This document shows, piece after piece, positions 7,603 through 16,788 of a stretch of 64,000 nt of DNA. Every line of letters begins with the position of its first letter. Within the stretch, counting starts at the first letter, position 1. This DNA is from an uncultured Christensenellaceae bacterium (GTDB lineage: Bacteria > Bacillota > Clostridia > Christensenellales > Pumilibacteraceae). The stretch lies in contig CAJUPB010000008.1 in NCBI GenBank assembly GCA_910588155.1, positions 1 through 64,000 on the forward strand, read 5' to 3'. A program made the position numbers and the translations under genes. The notes beneath the pieces are model-generated. The model did no database searches and was not told the DNA's origin. It saw nothing but the letters and a program-made list of their open reading frames with translations.

Positions 7603-10173
7603 ATGCTTGAAATAACCGAATTTACGTGCGAGGGATTGGCGCAGGGCTGCGTTACGGACAATAAAAACCCTCGCTTTTCTTTTTCCGCGAAGAGCGACAG
7701 AAACGGCGCTTTCGTAAAAAGCGCGCAGATTACAATGGGGGAATGGAGCAAAGCCGTTGTTATGGGCGAGAAAACGACTTATGACGGAGCGCCGCTCGCA
7801 CCCTTTACCGAATATACGGCGTTGCTGGAAATCGAGGACGATGCGGGAGAAACCGCGACGGAAAGCGTGTGTTTCGAAACGGGCAGAATGGATACGCCGT
7901 GGACGGGTAAATTCATAACCGACGGCAACTATAAATTCACGGAAAAACGCGTTTCGCCCAAACCTATGACGTTTGTGCGGGATATAGAAATCGACGACGG
8001 AAAAACGGTAAAAGAAGTTAAAATATATTGTACCGCTTTGGGAATATACGAGCTGTCGGCAAACGGCAAAAAAATCGGCGACGAATATTTCGCGCCGGGC
8101 TTCACGTCTTACAAGCATACGCTTTTATACAACGTATACGACGCCACGGAGCTTTTGAAAAACGGCGGAAAGCTCGTTGCCGAAGTCGGCGGCGGTTGGG
8201 CGGTGGGTTCTTTTGTCTTTACCCGCAAGAACAGAATTACCGCGCCCAGACAGGCGCTTTTGTGCGAAGTGCGAATGACCTATGACGACGGCAGCGTCAA
8301 AACCGTCGGTACGGATAAGCGCTGGCAGGTTACGTTGGACGGCAGGTATAAGGCAAGCGACTTTTACGACGGAGAAGTTTTCGACGGAAGAACGGACTTG
8401 AACATTCTTATGAATTTGCACGCCGCAAAAGAAGAAAAGGTAAAAATAAATCCGAAAATCGTCGCATATAACGGCTCGCCCGTGAGAGCGCACGAAAAAA
8501 TGGTGCCGCTGTCTTGCACGCCGTCGATAAGCGGAGAATTGATATACGATTTCGGTCAGAATTTCGCAGGGGTCGTTTGCGCGAAGATAAACGGCAAATC
8601 GGGTCAAAAAATTACGTTTCGCCACGCCGAACTTTTGAATGCCGACGGAACGCCGAATGTCAAACTTTTGCGAAGCGCAAAACAAACCGCCGTATACTAT
8701 TGCCGAGACGGAGAGCAGACGTATAGTCCGCGGCTGACATATATGGGCTTCCGTTATGTTTCCGTCGCCGGTATAGAGGAAAGCGATATAGAGCTTTATG
8801 CGTTTGCGATGTATTCGGACATAAGACAAACGGGGTTGTTCGAGTGCAGCGACGAGAGGATAAACCGCTTGCAGAAAAATATTGTTTGGAGCAGCAAGTC
8901 CAATTTTATGGATATTCCCACCGACTGTCCGCAACGTGACGAGCGTATGGGTTGGACGGGCGATATAGCGGTATTTGCGCCGACGGCGTGCTATAATTTC
9001 GATATGTCCCGCTTTTTGGAAAAGTGGCTCGACGACGTGAAGAACGAGCAGTTGAAAAGCGGCGGCATACCGAACACCGTACCCGTTCAGGGTTACGGCT
9101 TTCCTGCGACAATGCCTGTTATGGCAGTCGATTTTTGGGGCGATGCGTGCGTGCTTGTTCCGCTTGCCGAATATGCGGCAAGAGGCGATGCGGCGATTTT
9201 GAAAGAGATGTATCCGACAATGAAAAAATATGTCGACGCGTGCAAGTTCTGGGCGGGTTTTTTAAGCGTCGGCAAGCGTCGATATATCTGGAATACTCCG
9301 GGTGTGCTTCACTTTGGGGATTGGCTTTGCCCCGATTTACCGAAGATGTCGCAGTGGCAAGCCCGACGCAATTATACGGCAAGCGCTTCGCTTTGCAATA
9401 CGAGTATGCTGGTGTCGAAGATTGCCGCTCTGCTCGGAAAGGAAGAAGACGCGAAGAAATACCGAAAGCTTTCCGAAAGGGCGCGAGAGGCTTTTCGCGA
9501 TGTGCTTACGAACGGAAAAGGAAAGACGAAAGAGGAATTCCAAACGGCGTATGTTCTGCCGCTCTATTACGACATTTTCACGCCGCAAACAAAACAGGCG
9601 GCAGCCGACAATCTTGCGGAATTGGTGAAAAAGAACGACTATAAAATAGGTACGGGCTTTCCGGGAACGCCGTATATTTTGTTCGCGCTTGCCGATAACG
9701 GGCACGAAGAAGAGGCATTCAAAATGCTGCTTAACGACGAATGTCCGTCGTGGTTGTACGAAGTCAAGGCGGGCGGCACAACGATTTGGGAACGTTGGGA
9801 CGGACTCAAAGCCGACGGTACATTAAATGCAGGCGAAGGCGACGGCACGGGCGGTATGGTATCCTTCAATCATTATGCGTCGGGAGCCGTGGGTGATTTT
9901 CTGTATCGCAGAGTGGCTGGAATCGAGGCGACGGAAGCAGGATATAAGACTTCGAAAATCGCGCCGCTTGCGGGCTACGGTTTGACTTATGCCAAGGGCA
10001 GCGTTGTCACGCCTTACGGCGAGTTGAAATCGGAATGGAAAATAGAAAACGGCAGATTCGAAATAGAAGCTGTTATTCCGATGAATACTCGGTGCGAGCT
10101 TTTGATGCCGAGCGGAAAAAGGCATATATTGCAAAGCGGCAGATATGCGTTCGGAGAAGAAACGGCAGAATGA
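7603..10173 (+). CDS. GH78 alpha-L-rhamnosidase
   Basis: The 856-residue protein has the GH78 layout: N-terminal beta-sandwich domains (about 1-330), the (alpha/alpha)6 catalytic barrel (about 390-760) and a C-terminal beta domain. The catalytic signature DCPQRDERMGWTGD is at 441-454 and contains the general-acid Glu region. It hydrolyses terminal alpha-L-rhamnose from oligosaccharides or plant glycosides by inversion. No signal peptide is visible, so it should act in the cytoplasm on imported rhamnosides. ATG 7603 follows AAGGAG by seven bases; the frame is open 53 codons further upstream but across the promoter, so that extension is not used. The stop overlaps the next start (ATGA). Confidence 0.93.
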   Translation: MLEITEFTCEGLAQGCVTDNKNPRFSFSAKSDRNGAFVKSAQITMGEWSKAVVMGEKTTYDGAPLAPFTEYTALLEIEDDAGETATESVCFETGRMDTPWTGKFITDGNYKFTEKRVSPKPMTFVRDIEIDDGKTVKEVKIYCTALGIYELSANGKKIGDEYFAPGFTSYKHTLLYNVYDATELLKNGGKLVAEVGGGWAVGSFVFTRKNRITAPRQALLCEVRMTYDDGSVKTVGTDKRWQVTLDGRYKASDFYDGEVFDGRTDLNILMNLHAAKEEKVKINPKIVAYNGSPVRAHEKMVPLSCTPSISGELIYDFGQNFAGVVCAKINGKSGQKITFRHAELLNADGTPNVKLLRSAKQTAVYYCRDGEQTYSPRLTYMGFRYVSVAGIEESDIELYAFAMYSDIRQTGLFECSDERINRLQKNIVWSSKSNFMDIPTDCPQRDERMGWTGDIAVFAPTACYNFDMSRFLEKWLDDVKNEQLKSGGIPNTVPVQGYGFPATMPVMAVDFWGDACVLVPLAEYAARGDAAILKEMYPTMKKYVDACKFWAGFLSVGKRRYIWNTPGVLHFGDWLCPDLPKMSQWQARRNYTASASLCNTSMLVSKIAALLGKEEDAKKYRKLSERAREAFRDVLTNGKGKTKEEFQTAYVLPLYYDIFTPQTKQAAADNLAELVKKNDYKIGTGFPGTPYILFALADNGHEEEAFKMLLNDECPSWLYEVKAGGTTIWERWDGLKADGTLNAGEGDGTGGMVSFNHYASGAVGDFLYRRVAGIEATEAGYKTSKIAPLAGYGLTYAKGSVVTPYGELKSEWKIENGRFEIEAVIPMNTRCELLMPSGKRHILQSGRYAFGEETAE

Positions 10174-11045
10174 AGTATGACGCCATAAAAAAATACGCCG
10201 AAAGAAAGAATAATAAACGGCGTGAAAAAATCGAAAGAGGATTTCTCTTCGGAAAGCGCATCGAAAGCGAAATGTGCGGCGAAAAAGTCGTCACGCTCTT
10301 TTACGAGGGCGAAAAAGACGGTCTTGTCATAACCGTTCACGGAGGCGGCTTTCTGTACAACTCGGTTTACGACGAAGATTGTTATTGTGATTTTATCCGA
10401 AAGATAACGGGATATAACGTCGCGTCGTTGGACTATACTTTATCGTATAAGAGAGGGTATCCTTTACAATTGAATCAGTGCGACGGTCAGATTAAAATGC
10501 TTTTGAAAAGCGGTGCGGCGCGCGGAGGCAAAATCGCGCTTGTCGGACACAGCGCGGGCGCGAACCTTGCGGCAGCGCTGGCGCTGAAAAGTCTGCGGGA
10601 CAAAGAATATGAAATTTCGGCGCTCTGTCTGAACTATCCCGCGCTCGACAATTACAAGCTCGGAAAAGAAAGGAAGTTCTATCCGTTCACGTTTACAAAT
10701 TACGAGCTGGACACGTTTGCGGAAATTTACTGCGAGGGCAGGGAAAACCGCCGCGACCCGTATGTGTCTCCGCTGTTTGCCGAAGACGCGGAATTAAAGT
10801 TGTTTCCGCCCACTTTACTGGTTAAAGCGAAAGGCGACAGGCTGGGGGAAGACGCGGAACGAATGTATGAAAAACTTTCGGCGGTCGGAGTGAAAGCGAT
10901 AATTTCGGACGCAAAAATGCGCCACGGCTTTATCGAGGACGGAATGAGAAGAAAGAGCGGAGCTATGCGAGGTTATGCCGAGCAAGTCACGGAAAGCACG
11001 GTGAAAATACTGTGCAAATTATTGTCGGAGGACACGCGTTTATGA
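10170..11045 (+). CDS. Alpha/beta-hydrolase esterase (HSL-like)
   Basis: This 291-residue protein has the HGGGF oxyanion motif, the nucleophile elbow GHSAGAN, and candidate Asp (KGDRL) and His (MRHGF) residues that complete a catalytic triad, as in hormone-sensitive-lipase-type carboxylesterases. It has no signal peptide. It starts at ATG 10170, overlapping the rhamnosidase stop codon, and itself overlaps rhaB by four bases. From its place in the operon it may remove acetyl or other acyl groups from rhamnosides before or after hydrolysis; the substrate is inferred. Confidence 0.85.
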   Translation: MKYDAIKKYAERKNNKRREKIERGFLFGKRIESEMCGEKVVTLFYEGEKDGLVITVHGGGFLYNSVYDEDCYCDFIRKITGYNVASLDYTLSYKRGYPLQLNQCDGQIKMLLKSGAARGGKIALVGHSAGANLAAALALKSLRDKEYEISALCLNYPALDNYKLGKERKFYPFTFTNYELDTFAEIYCEGRENRRDPYVSPLFAEDAELKLFPPTLLVKAKGDRLGEDAERMYEKLSAVGVKAIISDAKMRHGFIEDGMRRKSGAMRGYAEQVTESTVKILCKLLSEDTRL

Positions 11046-12415
11046 AAACTTTTCTTGCAATAGATATCGGTGCGTCAGGCGGGCGGCATATAGTCGGAAT
11101 GTTAAAAGACGGCAGGCTTACCGCGACGGAGGTGTACCGCTTCGAAAACAGTGTGGAAAACGTCGACGGCAGACTTGTGTGGGACTGCGACAGACTTTTC
11201 GGCGAAATCGTCAACGGTCTGAAAGCGGCGGGCGAAAAGGGGTTCAAGCCCGACTTTGTGGGCATAGACACTTGGGCTGTGGACTATGTGCTTTTGGACA
11301 AAAGCGACAATCCGATTTTGCCCGTATACGCATACCGTGACATAAGAGGCGAAATTGCGGCGAAAGAGCTCCACGACAAAATACCGTTCGAACGGCTTTA
11401 CGAGCGCAGCGGCATACAATATCAGCCGTTCAACACTGTCTATCAGTTGTACGACGATTTGAAATGCGGACGGTTGGAATATGCCGAAACTATGTTAATG
11501 CTGCCTGACTATTTCGGATTCCTTTTGACGGGCGTGAAGAAACGCGAGTATACGAACGCGACTTCCACGGCGCTTGTGAATGCCGAAACGCATAATTGGG
11601 ATAAAGAGCTTTTGAAAGAAATAGGCTTGCCCGAAAAACTTTTCGGAGAACTTTCCCAACCGACGCAAAAAGTCGGAAAATTCAAAAAGCAAATTGCGGA
11701 CAAAGTCGGATACGACGCTTGCGTGGTATTGCCCGCCACGCACGATACGGCGTCTGCGGTGGTTGCCGCTCCGTTAGAGGGAAACTGCTGCTACATATCG
11801 AGCGGAACGTGGTCTTTGCTGGGAACGGAACAGACTGCGGTTCATACGGACGAAAACAGCCGAAAGTATAATTATAGCAACGAGGGCGGTATAGACAAAA
11901 CATTTCGCTTTCAAAAGAACATCACGGGACTGTGGCTCATACAGCGCGTGAGAAAAGAACTTTCCGACCGATATTCGTTTGCCGAGCTGGCGGAACTCGC
12001 GCGAAAAAGTCGCGTCGACGTTGCAATAGACGTAAATGACCCCCGCTTTCTCGCACCGAAGAGTATGATTTCTGAAATCGAAAGCTCGGTCGGACGAAAG
12101 CTGTCGGTCGGAGAACTTGCGTACGTAATTTATAACAGTCTCGCATTGTGTTACAAAAAGAGTATCGAAGAAATGGAAGAGATAACAAAACAGAATTACG
12201 ACGGCATTCATATTATAGGCGGCGGTTGCAACAATACGTTTTTGAACGAGTTGACGTCGAAAGCGTGCAATAAAAGAGTGACTGCGGGGCCTGCGGAAAG
12301 TACGGCTATCGGCAATCTCGTCATACAGATGATTTCGGCGGGAGAGCTTGAATCGCTTAAAGAGGCAAGAGAAGTCGTGAGAACTTCATTCGAAGTCAAG
12401 GAGGTTTTAATATAA
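11042..12415 (+). CDS. rhaB: Rhamnulokinase
   Basis: The 457-residue FGGY-family carbohydrate kinase phosphorylates L-rhamnulose to L-rhamnulose-1-phosphate with ATP. The N-terminal phosphate loop AIDIGASGGRH (about 5-15), GIDTWAVDYVLLD and GIQYQPFNTVYQL are typical of rhamnulokinases. The C-terminal IIGGGCNN (about 392-399) belongs to the ATP-binding half. The start ATG 11042 overlaps the esterase stop, with GGAGG upstream. It sits directly before the isomerase and aldolase genes, which fixes the pathway. Confidence 0.94.
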   Translation: MKTFLAIDIGASGGRHIVGMLKDGRLTATEVYRFENSVENVDGRLVWDCDRLFGEIVNGLKAAGEKGFKPDFVGIDTWAVDYVLLDKSDNPILPVYAYRDIRGEIAAKELHDKIPFERLYERSGIQYQPFNTVYQLYDDLKCGRLEYAETMLMLPDYFGFLLTGVKKREYTNATSTALVNAETHNWDKELLKEIGLPEKLFGELSQPTQKVGKFKKQIADKVGYDACVVLPATHDTASAVVAAPLEGNCCYISSGTWSLLGTEQTAVHTDENSRKYNYSNEGGIDKTFRFQKNITGLWLIQRVRKELSDRYSFAELAELARKSRVDVAIDVNDPRFLAPKSMISEIESSVGRKLSVGELAYVIYNSLALCYKKSIEEMEEITKQNYDGIHIIGGGCNNTFLNELTSKACNKRVTAGPAESTAIGNLVIQMISAGELESLKEAREVVRTSFEVKEVLI

Positions 12416-13665
12416 TGAAAGACGAACGTTTCGAGAGCGCGAAAAAGATTTACGCAAAATTCGGCATAGACGTCGAAAGCGCGCTGAATAAATTGAAAGA
12501 GATTCCCGTTTCCGTGCACTGCTGGCAGGGCGACGACGTTCTCGGATTGGAGGGCGCGAAGACGCTTACGGGAGGCATACAGACAACGGGTTCGTATCTT
12601 GGCAAGGCGAGAAACAAAGAAGAATTGTTTGCCGACACGGAAAAGGCTTTTTCGCTTATGCCGGGCAAAAAAAGATTGAACTTGCACGCTTCGTATGCAA
12701 TTTTGGGACGGGACACAGGAAAGACGGACAGGGACGCCTACGAATTTCGCCACTTCGAAGAGTGGGTGGCGTTTGCCGAAAAATTGAAACTTGACGGCAT
12801 AGATTTCAACCCGACGTTTTTCGCCCATCCGAGAATGAAAGACGGTTTGACGCTGTCATCGCCCGATGAAGAAACGCGAAAGTTTTGGGTGCGGCACGGC
12901 AGAGCGTCTTTGGAAATAGCCGCGAAGATAGGCAAGGCTATGAACAGTCCCGCGCTTGTGAACATTTGGATACCCGACGGATACAAGGATATACCGGCAG
13001 ACAGACTTTCTCCGAGATTGCGGCTCAAAAAATCTTTGGACGAAATTTTGGACGGCTACGACGAAAAGTGGGTCATACCCGCCGTGGAAAGCAAAGTGTT
13101 CGGCATAGGAGTGGAAAGCTACACGGTGGGCAGCAACGAGTTCTATCAAAACTATGCCGCCCAAAGAGGTATTTGCTGTCTGCTGGATAACGGACACTAT
13201 CACCCGACGGAGTTTGTATCCGACAAGATACCCGCGCTTCTTGCGTTTTACGATAAAGTTGCGTTGCACGTCACTCGCCCCGTGCGTTGGGACTCCGACC
13301 ACGTTGTGCTTTTGGAAGACGAGCTGACCGAAATAGCGAGAGAAATCGTCAGAAACGACGCTATTGACAAAGTGATGATAGGGCTTGATTATTTCGACGC
13401 TTCCATAAATCGAATCGCAGCTTGGACGACGGGACAGAGAAGTATGCAAAAAGCTCTGCTTATTGCGCTGACTGAACCGCACGCCGAAATGAAACGATTG
13501 CAGGACGAAGGCAACTTTACCGAACTTATGATTCTGCGCGAACGGGTCAAGCAACTGCCTTGGGCGGACTTGTGGCACGAATACCTGTTGCGGCAGAAAA
13601 AGGACGACGACTGTTATTCCGAAATCAAAGCATACGAGAATAAGATTTTAAAGGAGAGAGCATAA
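12415..13665 (+). CDS. rhaA: L-rhamnose isomerase
   Basis: The 416-residue protein interconverts L-rhamnose and L-rhamnulose, the first step of the pathway. It has the RhaA hallmarks SVHCWQGDDVLGLEG near the N-terminus and FDASINRIAAWTTGQRSMQK near 325. Conserved His and Asp residues for the metal site lie between them (for example LDNGHYHPTE and WDSDHV). Its length matches the RhaA family (about 415-420) rather than the shorter or divergent RhaI type. It overlaps rhaB by one base (TAATG), so the pair is translationally coupled. Confidence 0.94.
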   Translation: MKDERFESAKKIYAKFGIDVESALNKLKEIPVSVHCWQGDDVLGLEGAKTLTGGIQTTGSYLGKARNKEELFADTEKAFSLMPGKKRLNLHASYAILGRDTGKTDRDAYEFRHFEEWVAFAEKLKLDGIDFNPTFFAHPRMKDGLTLSSPDEETRKFWVRHGRASLEIAAKIGKAMNSPALVNIWIPDGYKDIPADRLSPRLRLKKSLDEILDGYDEKWVIPAVESKVFGIGVESYTVGSNEFYQNYAAQRGICCLLDNGHYHPTEFVSDKIPALLAFYDKVALHVTRPVRWDSDHVVLLEDELTEIAREIVRNDAIDKVMIGLDYFDASINRIAAWTTGQRSMQKALLIALTEPHAEMKRLQDEGNFTELMILRERVKQLPWADLWHEYLLRQKKDDDCYSEIKAYENKILKERA

Positions 13666-14483
13666 TGAAGGACATTCTGACATCGCGTTTTGTGGAAGAA
13701 ATGAGAAGAACGACGGCAAATATGTACCGCCTCGGTTGGGATGAGAGAAACGGCGGAAATATAAGTTATATGTTGGATGAAAACGAGGTCAAAGAGTATC
13801 TCGACGTGAAAAAAACAATACGCGAAATTCCGACGGGGTTCAACGCTTTGCCTTTGGCCGGCAAATATTTTATCGTGACGGGAACGGGCAAATACTTTAA
13901 AAACGTGGACGTCGACCCCGAGACAAATCTCGGCGTTTTGCGAATAGCTTCCGACGGAGAAACGGCGCAGCTTTTGTGGGGTTTCAAAGACGGCGGCAAA
14001 TTTACCAGCGAATTTCCCGCGCATATGATGAGTCATATTGCTCGGCTTAAAGTAAATCCCGAAAACCGAGTGGTTATGCACAGTCACCCCACAAATCTAT
14101 TGGCTATGAATTTCGTGCACGAACTTGACGAAAAGAAGCTGACGCATACGCTTTGGGAAATGTGTACGGAGTGCATTGTGGTCTTCCCCGACGGAGTGGG
14201 CGTGCTTCCCTGGATGTTGTGCGGCACAAATTCCATAGGCGAGGCTACCGCCGAAAAGATGAAAGAGTTTAGGGTTGTCGTTTGGGCGTTGCACGGAGTG
14301 TACGGAGCGGGCAGAAGTCTGGACGAAACTTTCGGACTTATAGAGACCGTGGAAAAGGCGGCGCAAATATATATGCTGACGGCGCATCTTCCGAGATTGA
14401 ACACGATTAAAGACGAAGATATGGTCAAACTTGCAGAGTTGTTCAAGGTCGAATATCGCAAAGATTTTCTCAATCTCAATTAA
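13665..14483 (+). CDS. rhaD: Rhamnulose-1-phosphate aldolase
   Basis: The 272-residue class II aldolase cleaves L-rhamnulose-1-phosphate to dihydroxyacetone phosphate and L-lactaldehyde. The zinc ligands are visible as His139 and His141 (HSHP) and His210 (ALHG), matching the spacing in E. coli RhaD. WDERNGGNISYML near the start is the phosphate-binding segment. It overlaps rhaA by one base (TAATG). A hairpin with stem CGCAAA/TTTGCG follows the gene but lacks a T-tract, so I do not call it a terminator. Confidence 0.94.
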   Translation: MKDILTSRFVEEMRRTTANMYRLGWDERNGGNISYMLDENEVKEYLDVKKTIREIPTGFNALPLAGKYFIVTGTGKYFKNVDVDPETNLGVLRIASDGETAQLLWGFKDGGKFTSEFPAHMMSHIARLKVNPENRVVMHSHPTNLLAMNFVHELDEKKLTHTLWEMCTECIVVFPDGVGVLPWMLCGTNSIGEATAEKMKEFRVVVWALHGVYGAGRSLDETFGLIETVEKAAQIYMLTAHLPRLNTIKDEDMVKLAELFKVEYRKDFLNLN

Positions 14484-14541
14484 AACCGACCCTTTTTGCG
14501 CAAACTGTGTTTTTTGCGACAAGTAATGTAAATGCAATCAC

Positions 14542-14570
14542 TTGACATCGAAATGCAAAGGGTTTATAAT
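14542..14570 (+). promoter_or_regulatory. Promoter of the symporter gene
   Basis: TTGACA (14542-14547), 17 bp, TATAAT (14565-14570). The roughly 75-nt leader has a hairpin AAAACTT-GCGA-AAGTTTT (14607-14624) closed by a GNRA loop, then AAGGAG. After that comes a start-stop pair ATGTAA (14644-14649) immediately before the real start. Confidence 0.85.
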
Positions 14571-14649
14571 GACAGTAATGCGCAGTTTCTTATAGAGAGG
14601 GATATAAAAACTTGCGAAAGTTTTATTTTAAGAAGGAGAGAAAATGTAA

Positions 14650-16632
14650 ATGGAAAACAACTCGGCAAGAAAGAAAAAGTCGTTTTTCGACGGGCCTTTG
14701 TTTAAGACGCGGATAAAATCCGCCAATGCAAAGCTTTTTCCCGAAGGCGTAATCGGATATTTCATCGGTCCGACGTTGGCTCTTTTGACCAACTCCATAT
14801 TGGCGGCTTACCTCAACCAATATATGACCGACGTCTTGAATATGACGACTTGGGCGCCCGAATTTTTCAAGTGGCTTCCCGTCGTATCCGTAATCTTCGT
14901 CGTACTCGGAAACATAGTCGTGGGACGTCTTATGGACAAGTGCAAGACAAAGGCGGGCAAAGCCAGACCGCTAATGCTCGTCGCGATACCTCTTGCGATA
15001 CTAGCGCTGCTCTTATTGTTCGTGCTTTCGCCGTTCACGACGGATACTGTTGCAACGGAAAAGCATATGCTGTCGATGATATTCATCGCAATAGGTTATA
15101 ACCTTTGGTTTGCAATCGCATATCCGTTCTATTTCACGTCGCATTCCGCGCTGGTCAATCTGTCCACGCGTAACAGCAAAGACCGTTCGCTGCTTGCGAC
15201 GATAGCCAACGCTACCGCGCTTGCCGCTATGGGCGCGTCCTCGATGGTATTGCCTTTCTTGGCGGGACGGTTCTTGCTTACGGGCGACTTGCAGGCGTCC
15301 TATAACGCTTGGAAGATATTTGTAATCGCGCTGATTGTAGTCAACACGCTCGGTATAATAATAGAATTCTATTTTACGAGAGAGAGAATCACGGAGGAAT
15401 CTTTCAAGAAAGAGGAAACGCAAGACGGAGAAACCGCCGTCGTGAAAGCGGAAGAAAAGAAAAAGTCCGTTTCGCTGGGACAGCAGATAAAGGCTTGTTT
15501 CAAAGACAAGTATTGGTGGATAATAGTCGTATTCTTCTTCCTTTATCAGCTCGGCGGTATGTTGAAAAATATTTCGCAGCCGTATTATTGCAAGTTGATG
15601 TTTTTCGACGCGGCAAACAATTGTTATTCCAATCAACACGGGCAAGACTTGATGGGGACGCTGTCCATTATAGGCGCGATACCCACTGCGCTCGGTATGG
15701 TCATAGCTTGGCCGCTGTCGAATAAAATAGGCAAAGGCAAGGCGATATTGTTAGGCAGTATTTTGGCGGTTGCTGGCGGCGTCATAGGCTTTATCGATTC
15801 GACCAATTTTGCGGTTGTCGTTACGTCGTTCGTCATAAAGGCGCTCGGTTCCACTCCCGCTATGTATCTGTCGCTTGCCTTGCTTGCCGACGTGCTCGAC
15901 CATCAGGAAGCTATGCACGGTTTCCGTACCGACGGATTTACTATGACGATATACGGAGCCATTATGGCGGGTATGACGGGCATTGCCACGGGCGTGCTGA
16001 ACATAGTTTTGGATGCGATTGGATACGTTGCGCCTGATGCGGCGGGAATGTTTCATCCGACCGCGCTTATGCAAAGCGCAATGCCGTGGGTTTTCATAGG
16101 CGGCGAAACGATATGCTACGGCATAATCGTGCTTATATTCCTGTTTATGGGTGTGGAGAAATTTACCGCGCTTGACCACAAGGCAATCGTCAAGGACCAA
16201 AAAGCCAAAGCCGAAGCGGAAGGCAGGGAATATCTCGACCCTGCGACGGTGCTTGCAATGCAAGAGGAAGAAGCCAACGCAGAGGCCGAAAAGCAGAGAA
16301 TTGCCGAACTTCAAGCCAAGTGTGCGAAAAATAATTTGAACTTCGAAGACGAGGAGGCAAAATATCAAGCCGCGCTTGCCGTCAAACAAAAGGCAGCCGA
16401 CGAAAAGAAAGCCGTCGCGGAAGAGAAGAAGAGAGCCGCGGAAGAGGCAAAAGCCGCCGCATACAATGCTTTGAGCGAGCAGAAACGCGCCGAAATAGAG
16501 GCGAAGCGTGCGGCGAAAGCAGAGAAAAAGGCGAAGAGAGAAGCCGCCGCGCTTGCCGACTTCAATAAGTTGCGTGTCAAATGCAAGCAAACGCCTTTGG
16601 AGCCGGAAACCGAAGCGGCAGCCGCCGAGTAA
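14650..16632 (+). CDS. GPH-type sugar:cation symporter with coiled-coil tail
   Basis: The 660-residue protein begins with a 12-helix major-facilitator fold of the glycoside-pentoside-hexuronide:cation symporter family (about 25-505), including GRLMDKCKTKAGKARP in the loop after helix 2. From its position it most likely imports rhamnose or small rhamnosides. About 150 residues after the last helix form a highly charged Ala/Glu/Lys-rich tail (about 510-660) predicted to be a cytoplasmic coiled coil. This is unlike the EIIA-like domain found on some GPH transporters. AAGGAG lies 11 bases before ATG 14650; an in-frame ATGTAA lies between. Confidence 0.88.
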   Translation: MENNSARKKKSFFDGPLFKTRIKSANAKLFPEGVIGYFIGPTLALLTNSILAAYLNQYMTDVLNMTTWAPEFFKWLPVVSVIFVVLGNIVVGRLMDKCKTKAGKARPLMLVAIPLAILALLLLFVLSPFTTDTVATEKHMLSMIFIAIGYNLWFAIAYPFYFTSHSALVNLSTRNSKDRSLLATIANATALAAMGASSMVLPFLAGRFLLTGDLQASYNAWKIFVIALIVVNTLGIIIEFYFTRERITEESFKKEETQDGETAVVKAEEKKKSVSLGQQIKACFKDKYWWIIVVFFFLYQLGGMLKNISQPYYCKLMFFDAANNCYSNQHGQDLMGTLSIIGAIPTALGMVIAWPLSNKIGKGKAILLGSILAVAGGVIGFIDSTNFAVVVTSFVIKALGSTPAMYLSLALLADVLDHQEAMHGFRTDGFTMTIYGAIMAGMTGIATGVLNIVLDAIGYVAPDAAGMFHPTALMQSAMPWVFIGGETICYGIIVLIFLFMGVEKFTALDHKAIVKDQKAKAEAEGREYLDPATVLAMQEEEANAEAEKQRIAELQAKCAKNNLNFEDEEAKYQAALAVKQKAADEKKAVAEEKKRAAEEAKAAAYNALSEQKRAEIEAKRAAKAEKKAKREAAALADFNKLRVKCKQTPLEPETEAAAAE

Positions 16633-16713
16633 AAGGGTTTTAAGTCGATAGGATGAAAACACTCTTGCTTTGATAAGCAGGAGAGCTTTCGACGACAAAT
16701 TATGCAGTCAAAT

Positions 16714-16753
16714 ATGCCGCGTCGGAGAAAACTTCGGCGCGGCATTGTTTTTA
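16714..16753 (+). terminator. Terminator after the symporter gene
   Basis: ATGCCGCG and CGCGGCAT form the stem, with further partial pairing inside, followed by TTGTTTTT. It lies only about 35 nt before the next start codon, so it may act as an attenuator between the symporter and dehydrogenase genes. Confidence 0.7.
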
Positions 16754-16788
16754 AATCGAAAATATTATCTAAAAAGGAGATTTTATAA

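Noticed and set aside
14484..14541. Terminator after rhaD
   Set aside because: A short hairpin exists but lacks a T-tract, so termination is not supported.
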